This document shows positions 37,371 through 46,117 of a stretch of 64,000 bases of DNA, in pieces. Position 1 is the first letter of the stretch. Each line of letters begins with the position of its first letter. A program made the position numbers and the translations under genes. The stretch spans positions 1-64,000 of the forward strand of contig CAYJQC010000018.1 of NCBI GenBank assembly GCA_964372215.1. The letters are read 5' to 3'. The notes beneath the pieces are model-generated. The model saw only the letters and a program-made list of their open reading frames with translations. It did not search any database and was not told where the DNA came from. Source of the stretch: DAIMFL01 sp964372215 (GTDB lineage: Bacteria > Pseudomonadota > Alphaproteobacteria > Dongiales > Dongiaceae).

Positions 37371-38921
37371 TCAGCCCGCCGGCGCATCCTCGACGAAGCG
37401 CGGGAACACGCCTTCCGGCTTGGGCAGCGGCGTTCCCGGCGTCAAGCGATCAGGCATCGCGGCGAAGCTGCGCTGAGCGGCGGCGACGCCGAGCTGGTCG
37501 AGCAGCCGTCCGCAAGACTCGGGCATGAAAGGCTGAGTCACCAGCGCCAGGATGCGCACGGTATCCGCGAGCGCGTAGAGCACCGTCGCCATGCGCGCCG
37601 GGTCGGTCTTCTTCAATCCCCAGGGCGCTTGATCGTCGACATAGCGATTGGCGTCGCCCACCACCTGCCATATGGCGTCGAGCGCCCGGTGGAACGCCTG
37701 CGCATCGAGCTCGGTGCGCAGTCGATCGCGCAGGCCGTCGGCGGAAGCGAGCAGCGTCTTGTCTGCCGCCGCGAACGCGCCCGGCTCCGGCACCGCCGCG
37801 CCGCAGTTCTTGTTGATCATCGACAGCACGCGCTGCGCCAGGTTGCCGAAATCGTTGGCGAGGTCGCCGTTCATCCGGTGCACCATCGCCTGGTGCGAGA
37901 AGTCGCCGTCATTGCCGAACGGCACCTCGCGCAGCAGGAAGTAGCGCACCGGATCGAGTCCGTAGCGCTCCACCAGATGCAGGGGATCGATGATGTTGCC
38001 GACCGACTTGGAGATCTTCTGCCCCTCGTTGGTCCACCAGCCATGGGCGAACACGCGCCGCGGCGGCGCGAGCCCCGCAGCCATCAGGAAGGCCGGCCAG
38101 TAGACCGCGTGGAAGCGCAGGATGTCCTTGCCGACCATGTGCAGGTTGGCCGGCCAGTAGGTGCGATAGGACGCGCTGCCGGTGTCGGGATAGCCGGCCG
38201 CGGTGATGTAGTTGGTGAGCGCGTCGAGCCAGACATACATGATGTGGTCGGGGTTGCCAGGCACCGGCACGCCCCACTTGAAGGTGGTGCGCGAGACCGA
38301 GAGATCGTTCAGCCCGCCCTTGACGAAGCTCAGCACCTCGTTGCGCCGGCTGTCCGGCGCGATGAATCCGGGATTGTCGTGGTAGTGCTCGAGCAGAGGC
38401 TCCTGCCACTTCGACAGCCGAAAGAAGTAGCTCGGCTCCTCGACCCAGTCGACCTCGGCGCCCGACGGTGCGCGCTTCCTGCCATCGGCGCCGGTGGTCA
38501 GCTCGTCCTCGCCGTAGAACGCCTCGTCGCGCACCGCGTACCAGCCGGCATAGGAGCCGAGATAGATCTCGCCCTTCTGCTCCAGGATCTGCCACAGCGC
38601 CTGGCAGGCGCGGACATGGCGCTCCTCGGTGGTGCGGATGAAATCGTCATTGCTGAAGTTCATCACCTTCGCGAGGTCGCGGAAGTTCTGCGACACCTTG
38701 TCGGTGAAGGCCTGCGGGTCCATGCCGGCCGCCTGGGCCGACTTCTCGACCTTCTGGCCGTGCTCGTCGGTGCCGGTCAGGAACCGCACGTCGCGCCCGT
38801 CGAGCCGCATGAACCGCGCCAGCACGTCGCAGGCCAGCGTCGTGTAGGCGTGCCCGATATGGGGCGCGTCGTTCACGTAGTAGATGGGCGTGGTGATGTA
38901 ATAGGGGGTCGGCCCCGACAT
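37371..38921 (-). CDS. metG: Methionyl-tRNA synthetase
   Basis: A 516-residue class I synthetase that charges tRNA-Met and initiator tRNA. The HIGH motif appears in YYVNDAPHIGHAYTTLACDV near residues 14-33, and the KMSKS motif as GQKISKSVGNIIDP near 300. The connecting peptide lacks the four-Cys zinc knuckle of the E. coli type. The anticodon-binding helical domain follows, and there is no C-terminal EMAP-like domain, as in other alphaproteobacteria. The ATG at 38921 is preferred over a GTG one codon upstream. It follows holB by 30 bp. Confidence 0.96.
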   Translation of the reverse strand: MSGPTPYYITTPIYYVNDAPHIGHAYTTLACDVLARFMRLDGRDVRFLTGTDEHGQKVEKSAQAAGMDPQAFTDKVSQNFRDLAKVMNFSNDDFIRTTEERHVRACQALWQILEQKGEIYLGSYAGWYAVRDEAFYGEDELTTGADGRKRAPSGAEVDWVEEPSYFFRLSKWQEPLLEHYHDNPGFIAPDSRRNEVLSFVKGGLNDLSVSRTTFKWGVPVPGNPDHIMYVWLDALTNYITAAGYPDTGSASYRTYWPANLHMVGKDILRFHAVYWPAFLMAAGLAPPRRVFAHGWWTNEGQKISKSVGNIIDPLHLVERYGLDPVRYFLLREVPFGNDGDFSHQAMVHRMNGDLANDFGNLAQRVLSMINKNCGAAVPEPGAFAAADKTLLASADGLRDRLRTELDAQAFHRALDAIWQVVGDANRYVDDQAPWGLKKTDPARMATVLYALADTVRILALVTQPFMPESCGRLLDQLGVAAAQRSFAAMPDRLTPGTPLPKPEGVFPRFVEDAPAG

Positions 38922-38951
38922 CACGGTCTCCTGCGGCCTGGGACGGCCGCC

Positions 38952-40013
38952 TCAGGACCGGGCCAGGGCCTCGATGTCGAGGAGCGCGGTGACCCAGACC
39001 TGGCGGCGGTCGAGATTGACGCCTTCGGTGCGCGCGAAAAGGCGGGAGGTCTTTTCCCACAGCTCCAGCCAGCGATCAAGGCTGCGGCCCGCCAGCAGCC
39101 GGCGCATGGCTGCGGCCTCGCCGGGGATCACCTCGACCAGGGCCTGGCCGGTGGCCCCGGCCCGCACCATTCGACCGAGCCACCAGACCAGCAGCTCGGC
39201 GGCGGTGCGGAACGCGGTCTCGCCGCCGCTGCGGCCGAACTTGTCGGCCATGGCATGGACCGCCGGGCCGTCGAGGCTGGGTAGCCCGATCAGCAGCCCG
39301 CCGACCCGGCGGTAGAGCTCGAGCCCGCCTTCCTCGGCGAGTTCGAGGGCGCGGCCGATGCTGCCCTCGCCGAGCCGCGCCAGCAGCGCCGCCGCGTCGG
39401 CGTCGAGATCGGGCCGGTAGCGGCCGAGCAGGTCGCGCAACGCCGGCTCCGCCAGCGGCGACAGGCCCAGGCGCCGGCAGCGCGAGCGGATGGTCGGCAG
39501 CAGCCGCCCGGGCGCGTGGCTCACCAGCAGCAGCAGGGTGCGCGGCGGCGGTTCCTCCAGCACCTTGAGCAGGGCGTTGGCGGCATTGCGGTTGGCCTCG
39601 TCGACGGCGTCGACCACGATCACCCGCCAGCCGCCCTCGCCCGCGGTCAGATGGACGAAGCCGCCGGCGCGCCTGACGTCGTCGACCACGATCTCGCTGC
39701 GGCGGCGCTCGCGCTTCTCGTCATAGCCGCGCTCGATGGTGAGGAGGTCGGCATGGCCGCCGCTCGCCACCCGGCGAAACACCGGATGCGCCGGGTCGAG
39801 CGCCAGGTCGTCGGCATCGCCGCCGGCCAGGACGTGACGGGCGAAACGGAAGGCGAGGGTCGCCTTGCCGACGCCGCGCTGCCCGCCGATCAGCCAGGCA
39901 TGGGGCAGCCGGCCGGAGCGCAGCGCCTGGGCCAGCTCGCGCATCGCGGCATCGTGGCCGACCAGCAGCGGGTTGGCGCGCGGCTCGGGCGGCGCGGCGG
40001 CGGGCTCGCTCAT
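38952..40013 (-). CDS. holB: DNA polymerase III subunit delta'
   Basis: A 353-residue clamp-loader subunit. The AAA+ N-terminus shows LIGGQRGVGKATLAFRFARHVL near residues 41-62, ERGYDEKRERRRSEIVVDDVR, VIVVDAVDEANRNAANALLKVLEEPP (Walker B region and sensor) and SRCRRLGLSPL (SRC motif). The C-terminal part forms the collar. The ATG overlaps the stop of tmk by 4 bp, and metG follows downstream. This tmk-holB-metG order is conserved in alphaproteobacteria. Confidence 0.93.
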   Translation of the reverse strand: MSEPAAAPPEPRANPLLVGHDAAMRELAQALRSGRLPHAWLIGGQRGVGKATLAFRFARHVLAGGDADDLALDPAHPVFRRVASGGHADLLTIERGYDEKRERRRSEIVVDDVRRAGGFVHLTAGEGGWRVIVVDAVDEANRNAANALLKVLEEPPPRTLLLLVSHAPGRLLPTIRSRCRRLGLSPLAEPALRDLLGRYRPDLDADAAALLARLGEGSIGRALELAEEGGLELYRRVGGLLIGLPSLDGPAVHAMADKFGRSGGETAFRTAAELLVWWLGRMVRAGATGQALVEVIPGEAAAMRRLLAGRSLDRWLELWEKTSRLFARTEGVNLDRRQVWVTALLDIEALARS

Positions 40014-40675
40014 GCCTCCACCGCGGCATCGAGGGCAATTCCGAGCCGGTCGGCGACCGCCGCGCGAATGCTGGCCTGGACCGCGGAGACGCCGCGGTCG
40101 CCGTCGATCACCAGGCAGCGTTCGGGCGCGGCCCGGGCGATCGCCAGGAACCCGTCGCGCAGCCGGCGATGGAAGGCGAGTTCCATCTGCTCGTAGCGGT
40201 CCTCGCCACCGCCTGGGGGGCGCGCCGCCGCTCGGCGCAGCCCGGCCTCGACCGGCAGGTCGAGCACCAGGGTCAGGTCGGGCGCGAACTCGCCGACCGT
40301 GTCGGCGTAGAGCCGCTCGATCATCGCGCTCTCGATGCCGTGGCCGTGGCCCTGATAGGCGCGGGTCGAATCGGCGAAGCGGTCGCTGATCACCCAGCGC
40401 CCGGCCGCGAGCGCCGGCCAGATGGTCTTCACCAGATGGTCGCGCCGGGCCGCGAAGTGCAGCAGCAGCTCGGTGGTCGGGTCCCAGCGCGCGACCGCGC
40501 CGTTGACCAGCAGCGCGCGAATCTGCTCCGCGCCGGGCGAGCCGCCGGGCTCGCGCGTCGCAACTACGTCGATGCCGGCACGCGCCAAGGCGTCCGCCAG
40601 CAGGCGCAACTGGGTCGACTTGCCGGCGCCCTCCCCGCCTTCCAGGGTGATGAAGCGCCCGCGCCCCGTGGTCAT
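40010..40675 (-). CDS. tmk: Thymidylate kinase
   Basis: A 221-residue kinase that phosphorylates dTMP to dTDP. It starts GRFITLEGGEGAGKSTQLRLL (P-loop near residues 13-20), has the DRx motif in VISDRFADSTRAYQGHG near 95-111, and the LID region AAARPPGGGEDRYEQ. The ATG at 40675 gives the standard length. It lies between dacC (26 bp gap) and holB (4-bp overlap) in one minus-strand operon. Confidence 0.96.
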   Translation of the reverse strand: MTTGRGRFITLEGGEGAGKSTQLRLLADALARAGIDVVATREPGGSPGAEQIRALLVNGAVARWDPTTELLLHFAARRDHLVKTIWPALAAGRWVISDRFADSTRAYQGHGHGIESAMIERLYADTVGEFAPDLTLVLDLPVEAGLRRAAARPPGGGEDRYEQMELAFHRRLRDGFLAIARAAPERCLVIDGDRGVSAVQASIRAAVADRLGIALDAAVEA

Positions 40676-40701
40676 GGCCGGGCCATCGACGGGCTGCCCG
40701 C

Positions 40702-41895
40702 TCAGGTCCCGGCGGCGGCCGGCTCGCCGCTGCCGAGCAGAAGGTGCTTCAGCGCGGCGACCACCCGGCCGAACATGCCGAGACGCTCGACGTCGGCGCC
40801 GGCGTAGATCGGCACTTCGAGCGGCGAGATCTGGTCGGCGGTGATCACCAGCTTGCCGATCTCCTGGCCCTTGACGATCGGCGCCGGCACCGGCCCGTCG
40901 AACACCGCCTTGACCACCAGGCTCTTGCGCGCGGCGCGCGGCAGGGTGGCGACCAGGTCCTGTTCCACCACCAGGGGCACGGTCTCCTGCTGGCCGTACC
41001 AGACCGGCGCATCCTCGAGCGGCTGGTCGGCCTTCGCCAGGGTGTAGTTGTCGAACTCGCGGAATGCCCATTCGATCAGCGCCGCACCTTCGTCGGCGCG
41101 CACCTGCATGCTGCTCATGCCGTGGGCGACCACGATCACCCGGCGGCCGTCGCGGATGGCCGAGGCGGCCAGGCCATAGCCGGACACGGTCAGATGGCCG
41201 GTCTTCAAGCCGTCGGCGCCGATGTCGCGATACAGCAGCGGGTTGCGGTTGCCCTGCTTGATGCCGTTATGCATGAACTCCTTCTCGGAGAAGTAATGGT
41301 AGTAGTCCGGGAAGTCGGCGATCAGGTGCTTCACCAGGATCGACAGGTCGCGCACGGTCATCTGGTGGTTCGGATCCTCGAGCCCGTGCGAGTTGACGAA
41401 GTGGCTGTGCTGCAGCCCGAGCTCCTTCGCTTTCTCGTTCATCAGCTCGGCGAAGGCCGCCTCGGTGCCGGCGATCCCCTCGGCCACCACCAGGCAGGCG
41501 TCGTTGCCGGACTGCACGATGATGCCGCGGATCAGGTCCTCGACCCGGATCTTCTCGTTGATGCCGACGAACATGGTCGAGCCTTCGTTCAGGGCCCAGG
41601 CCTTCTCCGACACCGGAAACTCGTCGTCGAGCGAAACGGCGCCCTTCTTCAGCCGGTCGAACAGCATGTAGAGAGTCATCAGCTTGCTCATCGAAGCCGG
41701 ATGCACCGGCGCGTCGGCGTTCTTCTCGTACAGCACCGTGCCGGTCTGGTAGTCGACCACGATGGCCTGCTGGGCGCTGGTCTCGAGCGCCCGGGCCGGG
41801 CCGGCGGCCACCAGCAGGGCGCACAGGCCGGCCACGGCGGAGGCGATCAGGGCGCGCCGCTGCGCGGACGGCGGAAGCAGCATTCGAAGGATCAT
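40702..41895 (-). CDS. dacC: D-alanyl-D-alanine carboxypeptidase (PBP5/6-like)
   Basis: A 397-residue penicillin-binding protein that trims the pentapeptide of peptidoglycan. A signal peptide (MILRMLLPP...GLCALLVAAGPARA) spans about 1-36. The active-site motifs are PASMSKLMTLY (SxxK), IVQSGNDACL (SxN) and DGLKTGHLTVSGYG (KTG). The C-terminal PBP5 beta domain ends with a hydrophobic amphipathic tail (MFGRVVAALKHLLLG) for membrane attachment. ATG at 41895 begins the signal peptide. RlpA is encoded just upstream. Confidence 0.94.
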   Translation of the reverse strand: MILRMLLPPSAQRRALIASAVAGLCALLVAAGPARALETSAQQAIVVDYQTGTVLYEKNADAPVHPASMSKLMTLYMLFDRLKKGAVSLDDEFPVSEKAWALNEGSTMFVGINEKIRVEDLIRGIIVQSGNDACLVVAEGIAGTEAAFAELMNEKAKELGLQHSHFVNSHGLEDPNHQMTVRDLSILVKHLIADFPDYYHYFSEKEFMHNGIKQGNRNPLLYRDIGADGLKTGHLTVSGYGLAASAIRDGRRVIVVAHGMSSMQVRADEGAALIEWAFREFDNYTLAKADQPLEDAPVWYGQQETVPLVVEQDLVATLPRAARKSLVVKAVFDGPVPAPIVKGQEIGKLVITADQISPLEVPIYAGADVERLGMFGRVVAALKHLLLGSGEPAAAGT

Positions 41896-42058
41896 GTCGT
41901 CTCCTGTTCGCTGGCAGGGCCCGTCCGGCCGGACGGGGGAGGAATCGTCGAACTGCGCGGCTCGCCCGCTCCGGCGCGCCGGCAGTCTGGCGTCGAAATG
42001 CGCCAATTCTGTGAAGTTCCTTGGCGCGCGATCGGCCGGCTCGCCGCATTGCCGACGA

Positions 42059-43012
42059 TCAGTCTACCACCAGACGCGCATCGGCGAGCCCGGCCTGTAC
42101 CACCTGGGACAGCATGTTGTCGGCATCCGCGACCGAGGCGAGCGGCCCCAGGCGAACCCGGTAGAACTGCTGGCCGTCGACGATCACCGGCACGATCTTG
42201 ACTGGTCCGAATTGGGTCAGCTTGGCCTTGAGCCGCGTCGCGTTGTACTGGTCGGTGAAGGCGCCGGCCTGGACGTAGATCCCGGTCGGCTTGACCGGCA
42301 GCTGGATCACTTGGCCGTCCGGCTCGATCGTCGGCGCCGAGGCCAGCTGCTGCACCGCCGGGGGCGCCGAACTGGCGCCGCCTGCCGGCGCGGCGGCGGG
42401 CGCCGAGCCAGGCAGCTCCTGGGCGGTCACCGCGACCCGCGGCGCGGCCTCCGGCACCGGCTCGCCCGCGGCGACGCCGCCGCCGGTGGTCTGCCCGGCC
42501 AGCAGCCGGCTGTCGTCCGACAGGATCTCGACCCGGACCCGTGCCGTCCCCTGCTGCTCGAATCCCAGCAGCTGCGCGGCGCGCCGCGACACGTCGATGA
42601 TCCGGCCATGGGCAAACGGCCCGCGGTCGTTGATCCTGAGCTTGAGCGAGCGACCGTTCTCGAGATTGGTGACCTGGACGATGCTGGGCAGCGGCAAGGT
42701 GCGGTGCGCCGCGGTCAGGCCGTTCATGTCGTAGGGTTCGCCGTTGGCCGTCGGCTTGCCGTGGAAATCGTCGCCGTACCACGATGCGATCCCGGACTCG
42801 TCATAGGCATAGTCGACCGCCGGGTAATACCAGATGCCGTCGATCTGATAGGGGTCGCCGACCTTGTAGGTGCCGGGCGGGGCCGGGCGGGTCACCGCCT
42901 TGGTGCTGTCGACCACGAACTCGGTCTCGGCGCAGGCAGCGAGGCCGAGCCCGAGACTCGCCGCCCAGAGCCAGCGTGCTCGAATCGGTCTCCCCATCAT
43001 CTTGTGGCCCAT
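42059..43012 (-). CDS. rlpA: Septal ring lytic transglycosylase RlpA (lipoprotein)
   Basis: A 317-residue outer-membrane lipoprotein. The lipobox is LGLGLAACAE near the N-terminus. The double-psi beta-barrel domain shows GIASWYGDDFHGKPTANGEPYD and INDRGPFAHGRIIDVSRRAAQLLG. A Pro/Ala-rich linker leads to a C-terminal SPOR domain (TGIYVQAGAFTDQYNATRLKAKL) that targets denuded septal glycan. Starts at 43012, 43000 and 42997 are possible. 43012 has the G-rich ribosome site. It heads rlpA-dacC-tmk-holB-metG. Confidence 0.93.
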   Translation of the reverse strand: MGHKMMGRPIRARWLWAASLGLGLAACAETEFVVDSTKAVTRPAPPGTYKVGDPYQIDGIWYYPAVDYAYDESGIASWYGDDFHGKPTANGEPYDMNGLTAAHRTLPLPSIVQVTNLENGRSLKLRINDRGPFAHGRIIDVSRRAAQLLGFEQQGTARVRVEILSDDSRLLAGQTTGGGVAAGEPVPEAAPRVAVTAQELPGSAPAAAPAGGASSAPPAVQQLASAPTIEPDGQVIQLPVKPTGIYVQAGAFTDQYNATRLKAKLTQFGPVKIVPVIVDGQQFYRVRLGPLASVADADNMLSQVVQAGLADARLVVD

Positions 43013-43038
43013 AGCCCCCACCCCACTACCCCTTGAGG

Positions 43039-44043
43039 TTACTGCTGGTCCATGTAGTCCGCAAGCAAACCGACCGCGGTGGCGAAGAAGGTCGACCGGT
43101 TCCAGCGCATGATCCTCTTGTAGTTTTCGTACACCAGGAAGGCGCTGCCGCCGGCGCCGTCCGGCTGGACCAGCGACGCCGTCAGCTCGCGCCGCGGCAG
43201 GTCGCCGGCGGATGACGTGCGGACACCCAGGCGCTGCCATTCGGACAGCGGCTTCGCGACGTCGAGGCTGACCAGGTTCTGGTCGAAGCCGGCCGGCAGC
43301 CGCACCGGGCGCCCCCAGGTCTCGTCGGCCCGCCAGCCATAGCTGCCGAGATAGTTGGCGATCGAGGCGAAGATGTCCGGCCGGGTGCCCCAGATGTCGC
43401 GCCGGCCGTCGCCGTCGAAGTCGACGGCGTAGGCGCGGAAGCTCGACGGCATGAACTGGTTCTGTCCCATGGCGCCGGCCCAGGAGCCGATCATGCGCTC
43501 CGGCGTGATGTGGCGCTCCTCGAGGATCTGCAAGGCATCCAGCAGTTCCTTGCGGAAGAACTCCGAGCGCCGGCCGTCATAGGCCAGGGTGGCGAGCGAG
43601 GCCACCACCGAGAAGTCGCCGGTGCGCTGACCGAAATCGCTCTCCACCGCCCACAGCGCGACGATGAATCGCGGCTGGACGCCGTACTTCCGTCCGACCT
43701 CCTCGAGCAGGGCGCGGTTCTGCGCCAACTGCTCGCGCGCCTTGTCGATGCGCGCCTGCGGCACCACGCGGTCGAGATACTGCGCGAATGTCATGGTGAA
43801 CTCGGGCTGGCTGCGATCGAGCTCGATGATCCGCGGAATCGGCTGCACCCCGGCGAAGGCCTGGTCGAAGATCGCCGGCGAGACACCGGTGCCGAGCGCT
43901 TCCTGCCGCAGCTCCGAAAGCCAGGCGCTGAATCTCTTCTCGTTCGCCGCGGCGGGCGCGGCGACCAGCAGCAGCGCGACGGCCAGCGACAGCTTCGCGA
44001 TCGGAGTCAGGAGGCGGTGCAGCAGGTCTAACATCGGGATCAT
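43039..44043 (-). CDS. mltB: Membrane-bound lytic murein transglycosylase B
   Basis: A 334-residue protein. It has a signal sequence (HRLLTPIAKLSLAVALLLVAAPAAA) and then the lysozyme-like MltB fold, with the catalytic Glu in VALWAVESDFGQRTGDFSV and the conserved GSWAGAMGQNQFMPSSFRAYAVDFDGDGRRDIW. It cleaves the glycan strand to leave 1,6-anhydro-MurNAc. No lipobox is seen, so it may be periplasmic. The ATG at 44043 is chosen to begin the signal peptide. The frame is open to 44217. It lies just upstream of rlpA, which is a related cell-wall function. Confidence 0.92.
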   Translation of the reverse strand: MIPMLDLLHRLLTPIAKLSLAVALLLVAAPAAANEKRFSAWLSELRQEALGTGVSPAIFDQAFAGVQPIPRIIELDRSQPEFTMTFAQYLDRVVPQARIDKAREQLAQNRALLEEVGRKYGVQPRFIVALWAVESDFGQRTGDFSVVASLATLAYDGRRSEFFRKELLDALQILEERHITPERMIGSWAGAMGQNQFMPSSFRAYAVDFDGDGRRDIWGTRPDIFASIANYLGSYGWRADETWGRPVRLPAGFDQNLVSLDVAKPLSEWQRLGVRTSSAGDLPRRELTASLVQPDGAGGSAFLVYENYKRIMRWNRSTFFATAVGLLADYMDQQ

Positions 44044-44147
44044 CTTCTCCGTCCACTGATGTGGAAGCAGCGGCGCATCGGGCTTCTTCTGCCACAGCCG
44101 CCGGGTGGGCGCCAACATTCCGGCGCGCATCGCCGCGGTCGCGGCGA

Positions 44148-44957
44148 TCACGGCTGCGGCATTGGAAACCACGAGTCGGTATACCCAAGCAACCGGTAGG
44201 CGGCGAGCCCGACCCATTCATGCATCGCCTGGTCGATCGCGCCGAGCCGGCCGCCGAGCGAGTCGGCCGGCGCGATGAAACGCCAGTCGGAGTCGGCCTG
44301 GAAATCGACCGGCAGCGGCAGCACTGACCAGCCCTGACGGCGGAACACGCCGACCGCGCGCGGCATGTGCGCCGCGGAGGTGACCAGCAGCCAGGTCTCG
44401 CCCGCCTGCGGATCGGCGAGTTCCCTGGTCAGCAGCGCATTCTCGTAGGTGTTGCGGGAATCGCGTTCGAAGCGGACGGCGCTGGCGTCGATGCCCATGT
44501 CCAGGAGCAACCGGCGCACGAGGTCGGCCTCGCGCGGGCCGTCGCGCAGCGATGCGTTGCCGCCGCTGTAGACCACCCCGGCCGCGGGATAGCGCCGCAG
44601 CAGGATCGCCAGCGCGGCCAGGCGGTCGGCCGCCGGGCCGAGCTGAACTTCGCCCAGCACCGGCACCGGCGACTCGCCGGCGCCGCCGCCCAGCACGACG
44701 ATGCCGTCGACCCGCGACGGCAGGGTGTCGGGCGCGGGAAAGCGCTGCTCCAGCGGCCGCTGCAGCCAGGCATCGACCGGCGCCAGGAAGACCGCCGCCA
44801 GGATCGCCAGCGCGGCGCCGAGCAGGCGGCGACCGATTCGCTGCCCGCGGCGGCCGCGCCACAGCAGCGTCAGCCCGCCGCCGAGCGCCAGCGCCAGGGC
44901 CAACAGGTTGCTCGGCGTCGCCAGCGGCCAGATCAGCTTGGACAGGACAAAGCTCAC
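44148..44957 (-). CDS. YdcF/ElyC-family membrane protein (DUF218)
   Basis: A 269-residue inner-membrane protein. Two N-terminal spans (about 8-32 and 40-62) are followed by a DUF218 domain starting DGIVVLGGGAGE near residue 85, then VVYSGGNASLRDG, RDSRNTYENALL and WLLVTSAAHMPRAVGVFRRQGW. ElyC/SanA relatives affect cell-envelope integrity and undecaprenyl-phosphate use. The start is a GTG at 44957. It overlaps the upstream extension of the mltB frame but not its chosen start. Confidence 0.85.
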   Translation of the reverse strand: MSFVLSKLIWPLATPSNLLALALALGGGLTLLWRGRRGQRIGRRLLGAALAILAAVFLAPVDAWLQRPLEQRFPAPDTLPSRVDGIVVLGGGAGESPVPVLGEVQLGPAADRLAALAILLRRYPAAGVVYSGGNASLRDGPREADLVRRLLLDMGIDASAVRFERDSRNTYENALLTRELADPQAGETWLLVTSAAHMPRAVGVFRRQGWSVLPLPVDFQADSDWRFIAPADSLGGRLGAIDQAMHEWVGLAAYRLLGYTDSWFPMPQP

Positions 44958-44993
44958 GGCGCGGTTCCACGACTAGCACTGCCGCGCCCCGGG

Positions 44994-45341
44994 TCATGGC
45001 AGCAGCTGGTCGACGCAATCCATATAGGCCGCCCAGGAAAACGGCCCGACCGGATCGCCCTCCGCGGCCAGGGATTCGCAGTACTCGTCGATTTCCAGCG
45101 GCACCTCGACCGCGCGCACCCGCGCCGCCGCGCTGTATTCCTCGCGCCGACAGGCCAGCGCCGCCTCGGTGTCGTAGAATCCGGGGGCGTTGGCGCGCCG
45201 GGAGCAATAGGCGGCCGAGCGCACGTCACGCGACGGCTCTGCCGCTGCCCATGACGTGGGAAGACCAGAGACATACGAGAAAGCGGTGACGACGAGGACC
45301 GGGCCGAGCCGGGAGCGCAAAGGACGCGCGTCCGCCGCCAT
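44994..45341 (-). CDS. Small secreted protein of unknown function
   Basis: A 115-residue protein with a probable signal peptide (RLGPVLVVTAFSYVSGLPTSWA) and four cysteines in the mature part (AYCSRR, LACRREE, DEYCES, MDCVDQ) spaced for two disulfides. No family recognised. ATG at 45341 precedes the signal. It is 37 bp downstream of the glycine-zipper lipoprotein gene and 36 bp upstream of the ydcF-like gene, so the three may share a transcript. Confidence 0.55.
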   Translation of the reverse strand: MAADARPLRSRLGPVLVVTAFSYVSGLPTSWAAAEPSRDVRSAAYCSRRANAPGFYDTEAALACRREEYSAAARVRAVEVPLEIDEYCESLAAEGDPVGPFSWAAYMDCVDQLLP

Positions 45342-45378
45342 GGCGCTGCCGCGACGGCGTCTGCCCGCTCGCCCGCAC

Positions 45379-45606
45379 TCAGTCGGCCAGCTGATCGACG
45401 ATGAGGCCGCCGGCCGCGCCGGCCGCAGCGCCGATCGCGGCCCCGGCCGCGATGCCAAGGCCGCCGGTCAGGGCGCCGACAACGGCGCCGGCGCCGGCGC
45501 CGATGGCGCCGCCGCTCAGCAGGCGCTGCTGGGTGTTGTCCATGCCGCTGCAGCCGCCCAGCAGCAGCACCGGCAAGGCGAGAATGACCGACCGGGAAGA
45601 ACGCAT
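45379..45606 (-). CDS. Small glycine-zipper lipoprotein
   Basis: A 75-residue protein. The lipoprotein signal is SVILALPVLLLGGCSG with the lipid-bearing Cys near residue 19. The rest is an alternating Gly/Ala glycine zipper (GGAIGAGAGAVVGALTGG, AGAAIGAAAGAAGG) that would insert in the membrane, as in SlyB/OmpA-linked small lipoproteins. Its promoter probably lies in the AT-richer stretch at 45607-45760. Confidence 0.7.
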   Translation of the reverse strand: MRSSRSVILALPVLLLGGCSGMDNTQQRLLSGGAIGAGAGAVVGALTGGLGIAAGAAIGAAAGAAGGLIVDQLAD

Positions 45607-46117
45607 GTCATACCTCAATGTGCTTCGATGTCTGTTCCGGAACCATTCCCGGACATTGACGATGCTCGATTCTATTCGCTTTCCGGAAAACATGACAATA
45701 GTCAAAGCGAATCCCCCAGAAGAGCTAAAGAAAAACCGCAAGACAACGAGCGTCATCCGATGAATTGACGCCGGTGGCGTCCTGGAGCCGCTCCGGCGAA
45801 TCCAGGGGCGTGCCGCCGTTGTCGCCCGTACACCACCTCGCCAGCGATCGCGACAACCGCTCAGCGAACGCGCCATGGCCCAGGATGGGCGCTCCAGTGT
45901 TTCATCCAATATCTCAGGAACGATTCAGCGATACCTTAAGCGCCATCGCCGTACTCTTTGAAAACACGGCGAAAACCGGCAACGAACTGCGCCTCGGCGC
46001 GCGTCGCCGGGTCGCCGCGACGCTTGGGCGCAGCCCGGCGCCGCTCGCCGATTGCAGCGCGCGGCAGGACGAGTTCGAGGTCGTGCTCGGCGACAGCGCG
46101 GCGCGGCGATCGCGCCT
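45607..46117. other. Intergenic stretch without a recognised gene
   Basis: About 510 bp between the glycine-zipper lipoprotein and the glycosyltransferase. The part 45607-45760 is AT-richer and probably carries the lipoprotein promoter. The rest is GC-rich, with open frames on both strands that resemble nothing known and lack ribosome sites. I see no RNA gene or repeat. Confidence 0.4.
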